Assembly (NCBI GenBank): GCA_003487005.1
Contig: DNFG01000229.1
Coordinates: forward strand, 1 to 20,289
DNA length: 20,289 bases
Source: Bryobacterales bacterium
Lineage (GTDB): Bacteria; Acidobacteriota; Terriglobia; Bryobacterales; Bryobacteraceae
Reading direction: 5' to 3'
Below, one piece after another: positions 7,198 to 13,804 of the stretch. The position numbers and the translations under genes were made by a program. Numbering within the stretch: the first letter of the stretch is position 1; every line of letters starts with the position of its first letter. The notes beneath the pieces are model-generated. The model ran no database searches. It was not told the origin of the DNA and saw only the letters and a program-made list of their open reading frames with translations.

Positions 7198-8067
7198 TCA
7201 CGCCCCCTCCTTGGTCGCCGCAAGGATCTCATCGCGGTTCAAGAGAACCAAATGCTGCGAACGCGGGCCATCCGCATCCTCTTCGATGCCCAGTTGGCGC
7301 AAGACATAAAACGCGAGCGCACGTCTCGACTTCAGCACCAGGCGTTCGTCTTTCATCCCGTAATCGAGCGCAATCGCTTTCCGTTGTGCTGCCGCAAGAT
7401 TGGGGTGCGGGGCCAGCACCACGTCCACCATGCGATGCCACGTCGTGTCGGTTAGCGGATCAATCTCGGATGGTTCGGAGCCATGGACTTTCAAGATCCG
7501 CGCGAAAACGAAATCACGATAGGTCTTGTGCTCGTAACAATAGGCCCTTGCGTGCCAGCGAAAGCCGTCAAACGCGATCGCGTGCGGGCTGATTGCGCGC
7601 TCGGTCGGAGCCGGTCGGGTCATGGACTGATAATCGATGCGCAGCTTTGCGCCCTCCCGGATGGCCTGCAATACCGGCCGCAGCACCGAGGGCTTCACCT
7701 GCCGATTGGGGACCTTAAGGAAGCCCAAAGGTGGCATCCACCCGACAAAGTTGGACAACGGCCGTTCCGGCGCCAGGAGTAGGTCGAGGTAGGTTGCAGC
7801 CTCGGGCGATGACACCACCGGCCGGAAGCGCCGCGCCGGCAGATAAGCCTTCAGGGTCTTGTCATAGGCGATGTTCTCGGGCGCAATCTCCATATAACGC
7901 GCCAGATCGAGCGAGGCCTGCGGCGTCGAGATGCCGAAGAAATCGACCAGATCGCTGCGATTCAGCCTCCCCTCCCAATAAACGCGAAACTCAATGAATT
8001 CCAGGCGCTGCGCCTGTCCCCACTTCGTGAGTCGCGCCGCGCCCCTCTGATTGCTGCCCTTCACCAT
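7198..8067 (-). CDS. WYL-domain transcriptional regulator, CapW/BrxR type
   Basis: 289 aa with the three-part CapW/BrxR layout. An N-terminal winged helix (about 20-80) has 'RLEFIEFRVYWEGRLNRSDLVDFFGIS' and 'PQASLDLARY'. A WYL domain (about 130-195) has 'LRIDYQSM', 'SPHAIAFDGFRWHARAYC' and 'RDFVFARI', and a C-terminal WCX-like extension spans about 210-280. CapW and BrxR are dimeric repressors beside CBASS, BREX and other phage-defence operons. They bind inverted repeats in the promoter and are thought to release on a nucleic-acid or damage signal. The GGAGGT RBS lies just before ATG 8067. It starts 126 bp from the divergent MBL/E2-E1/JAB operon, so it probably represses both sides and itself. 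The family call is strong; the regulated set is inferred. Confidence 0.9.
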   Translation of the reverse strand: MVKGSNQRGAARLTKWGQAQRLEFIEFRVYWEGRLNRSDLVDFFGISTPQASLDLARYMEIAPENIAYDKTLKAYLPARRFRPVVSSPEAATYLDLLLAPERPLSNFVGWMPPLGFLKVPNRQVKPSVLRPVLQAIREGAKLRIDYQSMTRPAPTERAISPHAIAFDGFRWHARAYCYEHKTYRDFVFARILKVHGSEPSEIDPLTDTTWHRMVDVVLAPHPNLAAAQRKAIALDYGMKDERLVLKSRRALAFYVLRQLGIEEDADGPRSQHLVLLNRDEILAATKEGA

Positions 8068-8193
8068 CGCACCTCCACATGTTGTGCTCGTCGCCTGACA
8101 ATGAGTATAATAAATATATGGGTATAAAAGCTAGATGTATGTTGGGCGGCCGCATGAGCGCTTAAGGCTTGCGCTGAAAAGGAGAAGTTCCAG
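8068..8193. promoter_or_regulatory. Divergent control region of the defence-like locus
   Basis: 126 bp, much more AT-rich in its middle than the flanks. On the plus strand a consensus TATAAT (8106-8111) follows TTGTGC (8082-8087) with 18-bp spacing, a good candidate promoter for the MBL/E2-E1/JAB operon. Two direct copies of GTATAAxA (8105-8112 and 8122-8129), 17 bp apart, lie over and after this -10 and may be operator half-sites for the WYL regulator. A weak inverted pair AGCGC/GCGCT (8157-8161, 8171-8175) precedes the AAGGAG ribosome site of the MBL gene. Minus-strand promoter elements are not clear, though TATACT is present in reverse near 8105. Confidence 0.45.
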
Positions 8194-9414
8194 ATGGGTA
8201 CCACAATCACGTTCTTTCCCGTCGCTAACGGCGACATGACCCTGATCAAGTTGGGCGACGCTGCCGAAACGACCATTCTGATTGACTGCAATATTCGCGA
8301 AACCGGAGGCGGACAGGACGAGCCGATCCGCGATGTGGCGGTGGACTTGCGAAAGCGCCTGAAACGCGACAAGAAAGGCCGCCCTTACGTCGATGCGTTC
8401 CTTTTGAGCCATCCGGACAAGGATCACTGCCGGGGCATCCGCAATCACTTCTACCTCGGCGCGCCGGCCGATTATCCCGACGACAAGAAGGAGGACGCCG
8501 AGAAGAAAATCTTCATCCGTGAAATCTGGTCGTCACCCATAATTTATCGCCGCGCGTCGAAGAACCACCCTCTCGGTGCCGATGCTGTTGCTTTAAACAA
8601 AGAGTCGAAGCGCCGCGTCCAGGTGAACCGGGACGAGTATTTCGACGTCGAGGACGGTGACCGCATCCTCGTCCTCGGCGAAGACGAGGACGGAAAGACC
8701 GATGATCTCGACCCGATTCTCATCAAGGTTGACGAGGTGATCACGCAGATCAACGGCGCGGAAAGTAACTGCTTCTCGGCCACTCTACTCGCACCCCTTC
8801 CGGGCGCGGACGACGAAAGCGAAGAGGAACTCCGCAAGAACCATTCGAGCGTCATCCTGAATATCGAACTCGCGGCCGATGAAGATGGCGGCGCTACCTC
8901 CTGCTTTCTCACCGGCGGAGATGCCGAAGTGCTCATCTGGGAACTGCTCTGGCAGAAGCACGAGGAAAGCTCGGAAGTTCTGGAATACGACCTCTTGCAG
9001 ACGCCCCACCATTGTTCCTGGCATTCTTTGTCTTACGATAGCTGGTCTGAACTGCGTGAAGATGCGGAAGTCTCGCAGGATGCGCGTTCCGCCCTATCCC
9101 AGATCCGCGACAAGGGCAAAATCGTCGCCAGCTCTGCACCCATTAAGGATGACGATTGCGATCCGCCCTGCTGGGGCGCGAAGCGCGAATACGAAGACAT
9201 CGTCAAAGGAGCCAAGGGGACGTTCTATTGCACAGGCGAGTATCCGAAGGCCGATGCGGTCGCCCCTCTGGAATTCACCATCGGCGATTCCGGGTTCGAT
9301 GTGAAGCCCCTGGCGAAAGCCGCCGCTTCCACGCTGCGTGGCTCCGTTACGACATCCGGGCTGACCTTCCCTCCCAAGCCTGTCCAGCCCAACAAGCCGG
9401 CGGGGTTCGCGTAA
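8194..9414 (+). CDS. MBL-fold protein of ubiquitin-like conjugation operon, with C-terminal tail
   Basis: 406 aa, cytoplasmic. The MBL core shows 'ITFFPVANGDMTLIKL' (5-20), 'TILIDC' (27-32), the metal motif SHPDKDH (H73, D75, D77, H78), 'LTGGDAE' (D243) and 'LQTPHHCSWHS' (H272/H273). A large acidic insertion (about 90-235) separates the halves. After the last core strand near residue 371, residues 380-406 form a Ser/Thr/Pro-rich, presumably flexible tail ending in NKPAGFA. It is the first gene of the operon and is followed after 5 nt by the E2-E1 fusion. Operons joining an MBL protein to E1, E2 and JAB proteins have been noted in comparative genomics of prokaryotic ubiquitin-like systems. The hydrolase substrate is unknown; DNA, nucleotides or a signal molecule are all possible. 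Its tail could be what the E2-E1 protein conjugates. Confidence 0.88.
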   Translation: MGTTITFFPVANGDMTLIKLGDAAETTILIDCNIRETGGGQDEPIRDVAVDLRKRLKRDKKGRPYVDAFLLSHPDKDHCRGIRNHFYLGAPADYPDDKKEDAEKKIFIREIWSSPIIYRRASKNHPLGADAVALNKESKRRVQVNRDEYFDVEDGDRILVLGEDEDGKTDDLDPILIKVDEVITQINGAESNCFSATLLAPLPGADDESEEELRKNHSSVILNIELAADEDGGATSCFLTGGDAEVLIWELLWQKHEESSEVLEYDLLQTPHHCSWHSLSYDSWSELREDAEVSQDARSALSQIRDKGKIVASSAPIKDDDCDPPCWGAKREYEDIVKGAKGTFYCTGEYPKADAVAPLEFTIGDSGFDVKPLAKAAASTLRGSVTTSGLTFPPKPVQPNKPAGFA

Positions 9415-9419
9415 TAGCC

Positions 9420-11174
9420 ATGACGTGGATCGTGCGTCAACCGACGCGGTTCCTTCAAGAGCGCGAGGTCCTCGACACACTCGCCCGAGAAGTCAGTTGG
9501 ATTCGCGGCATCCACTGGCGGATCGGGGATGGCCTTATCGTGGCGGTAGATATCGACCTCGACATCCACGGGCGCATCTGGGAGGTCGATTTGACCTACC
9601 CGGACGCGTTTCCGGATACCCCAGCGTATATTCGCCCACGCGACCGGTCTCAGCGCTGGTCGATCCATCAATACGGCGAAGGCGGTTCGTTCTGTCTCGA
9701 GTGGCGCGCTGACAATTGGCATCCGGGCGTGACCGGTGCCGATTTGGTGCGAAGCCTCCATCGCCTCCTATCTGCTGAAATGCATCCGGAAAGCCCAACG
9801 GCGGTGCCCTCGGCGCATGCGCTCACGGTCGGCCAGGAACGTCGTTCGGATACTCATCGCCTCATTGCGACCCCTCGCCTGATCGAGATCGTGGGCGCTC
9901 TGCCGCCCAACACGGTGAAACCGATCCAAGTGCGCAGCCTTCTTCATCATTCAGGCCTCGACAAGGTTGTCACGGTTGCCGTAATTAGCGACATCGAAGG
10001 TGCCACCGGGAAGATGGACGCCATCCCCGACGTTCCCAAGGGCCTCAGCTCCTACATCCCCTTGTTTGCCTGGCGATCTGACGGATTTGTGATGCTAAGC
10101 GACGCCTTTAATGCAGAGGCCCGGATCAAAACGGTCGAGGACCTCACAGGCCTTATTGCCGATCTCGGCTTTGCGGATCGCGTTTCCCTCACCCCCGATT
10201 CCGGCTACACGACTCTGGGTGATCGTCTCGTGGTGGTGATCGGTGCGTCGCCTTCCTCCTTTCGATGCTGGGGCATCGAGGGCACGAGCCTGAACACCTA
10301 TGCGGTCATTGAAGCGGAGGATTTCGCCCGTCGGTTGCCCGCGAGCTACGCGCATCTGAAGGATTTTCGGATTGGCATTGCCGGGCTCGGCTCGGTGGGC
10401 AGCAAGATTGCGGTCTCGCTCGCCCGCGCCGGATGTCGAAAGTTTCTCCTCATCGACGAAGATATTTTCCTGCCCGAGAACATCTGTCGAAACGAACTGT
10501 CGTGGGATGCCGTCGGCGTGCACAAGGCGGAAGCCGTCAAGGAAGCCCTAAGCCTGATTGCGGCTGACATCGATACGGATGTACGGGTGTACCGGCTGGC
10601 CGGGCAGGAATCGTCCGTGGCCGCAGCCTCGGTCCTCAAAGCGCTTGCGTCCAGCGATCTCATCATTGATGCGACCGCCCGACCGGAGGTGTTCACGCTT
10701 CTCGCCGCCGTCGCCAAAGCCCATCAGCGCCCCATGTGTTGGGGCGAGGTCTTTGCCGGAGGAATCGGCGGCATGATCGCCCGCGCGCGACCGCGCCTGG
10801 ACCCAACGCCTTTGGCGGTACGCAATGGCATTCTGGAGCATCTTCAAACGTTGCCCCCCGCGCCCTACGTCAATGCGACGCGTTACGACGTGGACGGCGA
10901 CGAGCCGCACGTCGCAGACGACGCCGATGTCAGCCAGATTGCATCCAGCTTGGCACGTCTCGCTCTGGATACGCTCATGCAGCCAAAGCAAAGTTCCTTC
11001 CCCTATCCCGCCTACCTCATTGGCCTTCGTCCGGAGTGGGTATTCTCAGGTTCCTTCGATACCCACCCCCTTGCGATCGAGGGGGAAGGCTGGGATGCAG
11101 ACGCCCCTACCGATGATGATCGCAATGCCGCTATCGCGAGCCTGCTTGAGATTCTGAAAAGAGAACACCGATGA
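9420..11174 (+). CDS. E2-E1 fusion enzyme for ubiquitin-like conjugation (Cap2-like)
   Basis: 584 aa from ATG 9420. An in-frame extension back to 9156 lies inside the MBL gene and is rejected. Residues 1-122 are an E2-like domain: 'YPDAFPDTP' (60-68), H83, then catalytic Cys92 in 'GGSFCLEW' and 'DNWHP' (98-102). Residues about 140-300 are a linker domain. Residues 310-584 are a ThiF/E1 adenylation domain: 'GIAGLGSVGS' (319-328) is the nucleotide loop, 'LLIDEDIFLPENICRNEL' (343-360) carries D348, N354 and R357, K369 is the conserved lysine, and 'IIDATAR' gives D417. It resembles Cap2 of type II CBASS, which adenylates a C-terminal carboxylate and passes it to the E2 cysteine for ligation to targets. 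The usual E1 cysteine position near the C-terminus has no Cys; only C339, C356 and C440 follow the start of the E1 domain. The JAB gene overlaps by 4 nt. Confidence 0.92.
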   Translation: MTWIVRQPTRFLQEREVLDTLAREVSWIRGIHWRIGDGLIVAVDIDLDIHGRIWEVDLTYPDAFPDTPAYIRPRDRSQRWSIHQYGEGGSFCLEWRADNWHPGVTGADLVRSLHRLLSAEMHPESPTAVPSAHALTVGQERRSDTHRLIATPRLIEIVGALPPNTVKPIQVRSLLHHSGLDKVVTVAVISDIEGATGKMDAIPDVPKGLSSYIPLFAWRSDGFVMLSDAFNAEARIKTVEDLTGLIADLGFADRVSLTPDSGYTTLGDRLVVVIGASPSSFRCWGIEGTSLNTYAVIEAEDFARRLPASYAHLKDFRIGIAGLGSVGSKIAVSLARAGCRKFLLIDEDIFLPENICRNELSWDAVGVHKAEAVKEALSLIAADIDTDVRVYRLAGQESSVAAASVLKALASSDLIIDATARPEVFTLLAAVAKAHQRPMCWGEVFAGGIGGMIARARPRLDPTPLAVRNGILEHLQTLPPAPYVNATRYDVDGDEPHVADDADVSQIASSLARLALDTLMQPKQSSFPYPAYLIGLRPEWVFSGSFDTHPLAIEGEGWDADAPTDDDRNAAIASLLEILKREHR

Positions 11175-11635
11175 TCACCCTGATTCTCCCGCGGCCACTC
11201 CAGGACACAATTAGAGCAGCGTTGCTTAAGGCCGGTCGGCGCGAAATCGGCGGCATTCTCATGGCGGAGCACGTTGGTCCTAACGAATTTGAAGTCAAAG
11301 ACCTCACGGTTCACCGGCGCGGGACCGTTTTCAATTTCGTTCGGGTCCTCGAAGACGCGTTAAGCCGCTTGCGCGCGTTCTTTGAGCGCGCAGAACACGA
11401 CTATACGAGGTTCAACTACATTGGCGAATGGCACTCCCATCCCAGCTTTGTACCGTCCCCCAGCCCGCGCGACGATGCCTCGATGCGCGAGATCGTCGAG
11501 GATCCGAAGGTGGGCGCTAACTTCGTTGTGCTCCTGATTGTTAAGCTGGAAAGCCCGCATGAGATGGCGAGCTCGGTTCACACCTACCTCCCGGACGGAA
11601 CGAAACACACCTCGATCTTAGTCTGCAGTGATTGA
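11171..11635 (+). CDS. JAB/JAMM isopeptidase (Cap3-like deconjugase)
   Basis: 154 aa, a single JAB/MPN domain. The catalytic Glu is E25 in 'REIGGIL', and the zinc motif is complete: H88 and H90 in 'GEWHSHP', S98 and D101, fitting H-x-H-x7-S-x2-D. JAMM metalloproteases cut isopeptide or peptide bonds after ubiquitin-like C-termini. In type II CBASS the equivalent (Cap3) removes the conjugated CD-NTase from its targets, and in Bil systems BilC processes the ubiquitin-like protein. Here it overlaps the E2-E1 gene by 4 nt (ATGA), so the two are made together. It is the last gene of the operon. The enzyme class is secure. Its exact substrate depends on what the E2-E1 protein conjugates, and no separate ubiquitin-like gene is visible. 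Confidence 0.92.
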   Translation: MITLILPRPLQDTIRAALLKAGRREIGGILMAEHVGPNEFEVKDLTVHRRGTVFNFVRVLEDALSRLRAFFERAEHDYTRFNYIGEWHSHPSFVPSPSPRDDASMREIVEDPKVGANFVVLLIVKLESPHEMASSVHTYLPDGTKHTSILVCSD

Positions 11636-11980
11636 GTCCTCGACGATGCCGATCTGATGTTGACTGGCTTGTGGGCATCCGCGTTCGCCCGAGTCGCAGT
11701 CGTGTTCGGAATCCGACACATGCCACCTGTGCGCAGAGGAAGGGTCCAAGGCGCTCGGCATCACCACGCTGCGGATTCCACAGGTCCTTTCGGGGCTGAC
11801 GCAATAGGGAACGATAAACGCCCTTCAGTGTTCATACCGCACGCTCGTCCCCAACACGGAAGTAGGGCGTTTGTGTCTGGGCGCTCCGTGAACACTGGCA
11901 GCGTGGGACGTTCTGTCAGATGGTCTGCGCCGAGGCTCTCCGGCGCTCCGGGGGCACGCGCTTTCATCCTCACTGGTAGC
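11636..11980. other. 345-bp spacer at right edge of the locus, no gene seen
   Basis: It lies between the ends of two convergent genes (JAB on plus, HTH on minus). Frames that cross it give low-complexity Arg/Ala/Pro-rich products and are shadows. It contains a near-perfect dyad with no loop at about 11700-11717 (GTGTTCGGA/ATCCGACAC) and the interlocked inverted repeats at 11816-11910. No tRNA, IS end or clear rho-independent terminator was found. Confidence 0.6.
11816..11910. repeat. Interlocked inverted repeats
   Basis: Two perfect 9-bp complementary pairs are interleaved: AAACGCCCT (11816-11824) with AGGGCGTTT (11864-11872), and CAGTGTTCA (11826-11834) with TGAACACTG (11889-11897). Shorter 6-bp pairs keep the same order: CACGCT (11840-11845) with AGCGTG (11900-11905), CGTCCC (11846-11851) with GGGACG (11905-11910), and CACGGA (11855-11860) with TCCGTG (11885-11890). 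The order A-B-A'-B' allows a pseudoknot or alternative hairpins if transcribed. It could be a structured RNA, a recombination site or a relic of mobile-element ends; nothing in the sequence decides between them. Confidence 0.5.
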
Positions 11981-12538
11981 TTACTCCAACAACCCCCTCA
12001 CGCTCGGCGCTTTCACCGCGAGAGTCTGATCGGGAAACCCGTTGAGAACCAGCCACTCTCTCTGCGCTGGAGCCAGCTTTGCGTAGGGCACAAGATGGGG
12101 ATGTTTCCTCAGGAACGCTTCAAATGACGACTCGGCAATGCCACCCTTGAATCGACGCAGGTAGCCGTTCTTCAGCAACCGCTGAACTGTCGTCCGCGAG
12201 CGGCCGATATCCCGCGCCACCTGGCCGACGGTCAGGGGTTGATGCTCCAGTTCGATCTCGCGCTTCTGGATTCGCTGCTTGTGTTTCCTCATGGCAGCCT
12301 TGCTGCGTCGATTCGGATTCTCCCCCTGCTCGATACCATCCCATTCATGGCGATCCCAGCGTGGCTTCCTCCGCCACGGCCACTGTTCGCGCGGGAGCAC
12401 GCGTCGAAGAAACTCCTTGATCGCCTCCGGTGTCCTCTGCAACTCATCGGCCACGGCAGTCAACGGTCGACGCAGATTCTCGGCTTCCATTGCCCAAGCC
12501 ATAGCCACTCGCGATTCTGATGTCGTCCAGTTCCGCAT
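11981..12538 (-). CDS. HTH DNA-binding protein, Myb-like plus C-terminal HTH
   Basis: 185 aa. The N-terminus (NWTTSESRVAMAWAMEAENLRRPLTAVADELQRTPEAIKEFL) looks like a Myb/SANT-type helical unit. A basic linker (about 50-98) follows, then an HTH at about 101-145: 'PLTVGQVARDIGRSRTTVQRLLKNGYLRRFKGG', followed by 'HPHLVPYAKLAPAQREWLVLNGFP'. The same C-terminal layout (HTH, 'G-I-E-S', 'HP', 'L-P-WLV-GYP') is found in the protein encoded at 13791-14582, so the two are related. It is probably a cytoplasmic transcription factor; its target is unknown. The start ATG 12538 has AGGAG about 17 nt upstream, and that AGGAG sits in the loop of a 7-bp hairpin. The gene ends opposite the conjugation operon. 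Confidence 0.7.
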   Translation of the reverse strand: MRNWTTSESRVAMAWAMEAENLRRPLTAVADELQRTPEAIKEFLRRVLPREQWPWRRKPRWDRHEWDGIEQGENPNRRSKAAMRKHKQRIQKREIELEHQPLTVGQVARDIGRSRTTVQRLLKNGYLRRFKGGIAESSFEAFLRKHPHLVPYAKLAPAQREWLVLNGFPDQTLAVKAPSVRGLLE

Positions 12539-12937
12539 GCTCGACGACCCGCGTTCTCCTGCGGGTCTCGAATGGCATGCTAGGTTTCCTCCGCGGTTTC
12601 AACAATTGCCACGATTTGCGTTTCTGGCGCGGGGCGCGGAGCGTGGCGCGCAACGCCTACAGCTGCGTAACTACCTGCATGGACACACCTTAGGCTCCCA
12701 TCGGCGCCATTCGCCTTGGGGCCGCGGGGTTGTCCGCGGTCTTGGTCGAAAATTATCGATCAACCCGCGCGTACGGGCTCCCGGAATGGCCATTGCGCCG
12801 CCATGTGTGGTTGCATAGACCCTGGGGCCGTTTTAAGCTGAAGCCTCTCACCCGAGTCATTCCAAACGCCGCCCTGGGTCCTCCGCTCAAGGGTTGAAGC
12901 CGCTTTGGCATCTCGAGCGAAGTCCGGTGCACTGGTA
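12539..12937. other. 399-bp divergent spacer
   Basis: Between the minus-strand HTH gene and the plus-strand unknown gene. It must contain promoters for both, but no convincing -35/-10 pair was identified. Visible structure: the hairpin at 12546-12567 near the HTH start, and two CCGCGG blocks at 12722-12727 and 12734-12739, 6 bp apart, which can form a hairpin on either strand. The rest appears non-coding in all frames; the long frame 12279-12818 is antisense to the HTH gene. Confidence 0.5.
12546..12567 (-). promoter_or_regulatory. Hairpin with Shine-Dalgarno sequence in its loop, before the HTH gene
   Basis: On the minus strand the mRNA leader reads GACCCGC, AGGAGAAC, GCGGGTC, so a 7-bp GC-rich stem presents AGGAG in an 8-nt loop just upstream of the HTH start (ATG 12538). 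No in-frame start codon lies closer to this AGGAG. The hairpin could modulate ribosome binding, or serve as an operator dyad for the HTH protein itself. Confidence 0.4.
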
Positions 12938-13804
12938 ATGAACGAACCGCGTCCTGAGCGAGCCAAGAACGCCGCCACCGCATTGATTGATCGCAGGATG
13001 CTCGAACAATCGCTGCGAGTTCCATGGAAGCAGTTGTCGGCGGCAGTAGACCAGATCGTCGAATGGCGGGCATTCTCTCTGTGGGTGAGAGCCATCGCTG
13101 ACACCGAGGGATCGCTGCCGCGAGTTGTATGCGAAGCGATCAAGAAGCGATGTCCTGGCTATCTGGAAGCAAGGTCCGGAGGCCCGGTGGGCAAACTGTG
13201 GACCGAGCTGCTCGCTTGGTCCGAACGAACCGTGTTCGCGCAAGCTGTGCGGGGTGGTTGGATCGAAGCGGCGCATTACTATTCCGGCACCGATCCCCGC
13301 TCAGAGCCAGTGTGGCAACACTGGGAACGATTCACCGCTGCTTGGGCAATCACCAAGCCGGAGCGGTACCCATCCTTCGCGGAGTGGTGGACCGAAGCAC
13401 AGCATACCGACGCCGAAGTCGAGGGCCCGCTCGTCGAACACGCCATTGAGTCTGCGGCCTACTCATATTGGGCCGTTCTTGTCTTGATGACGAACGGCGA
13501 TCAGCCAGCCCTTCGAGAGCACATCGAGCAGCGTTGCCCAGCTTTCTTCACAAGGAACTTCCTCCCTGCCGGAAGCGACGATGCTGCAGTAGATCGATTC
13601 CGCGAGGCGCTGGAAGCCGATCTAATCGGCAGCGGCCCTCGTCTCGATGAGGCAAGATCCGCCGCTCGTTCGCACCTTCGGCTCCTGCGAGTAGCGGCCT
13701 ACTTTGCGGTCTGCAAGGAACAAGCGCGTCTGACTCCCGCCGCACCTATCCCGGCTTTTGAGGCATGGCTGCAGCAAGCGGACAACTTTGTCATCGCCCC
13801 GTAG
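12938..13804 (+). CDS. Hypothetical protein, no family recognised
   Basis: 288 aa from ATG 12938; a TTG at 12905 would add 11 residues, and neither has a strong RBS. The protein is rich in Trp, Ala and Glu and looks all-helical and soluble, with no signal peptide or TM helix. The two halves look loosely alike: 'LWTELLAWSERTVFAQAVRGGW' and 'AHYYSG...WQHWERFTAAWAITKPERYPSFAEWWTEAQ', then 'AIESAAYSYWAVLVLMTNGDQPALREHIEQRCPAFF' with an earlier 'VCEAIKKRCPGYLEARSGG'. The 'I-x-x-RCPxF/Y' motif occurs twice (about residues 67-75 and 197-205), suggesting an internal duplication. It lies between two related HTH genes and its end overlaps the downstream convergent HTH gene by 14 nt. Coding is likely because the frame is long and protein-like; function is unknown. 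Confidence 0.6.
   Translation: MNEPRPERAKNAATALIDRRMLEQSLRVPWKQLSAAVDQIVEWRAFSLWVRAIADTEGSLPRVVCEAIKKRCPGYLEARSGGPVGKLWTELLAWSERTVFAQAVRGGWIEAAHYYSGTDPRSEPVWQHWERFTAAWAITKPERYPSFAEWWTEAQHTDAEVEGPLVEHAIESAAYSYWAVLVLMTNGDQPALREHIEQRCPAFFTRNFLPAGSDDAAVDRFREALEADLIGSGPRLDEARSAARSHLRLLRVAAYFAVCKEQARLTPAAPIPAFEAWLQQADNFVIAP

Noticed and set aside
9156..9419. Longer start for the E2-E1 gene at 9156
   Set aside because: These 88 codons lie wholly within the MBL gene in another frame and read as low-complexity Arg-rich sequence; ATG 9420 begins a clean E2 domain 5 nt after the MBL stop.
8194..11635. Ordinary type II CBASS operon
   Set aside because: E2-E1 and JAB fit, but there is no CD-NTase with a GS...D-x-D motif anywhere in the window; the first gene is an MBL protein.
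11690..11735. tRNA-like GTTCGGAATCC (T-arm look-alike)
   Set aside because: No acceptor, D or anticodon arm fits around it; the sequence is better seen as a small dyad.
11657..12127. 156-aa plus ORF after the JAB gene
   Set aside because: Half is antisense to the HTH gene, the rest crosses the inverted repeats, and the product is His/Arg/Pro-rich with no plausible fold.
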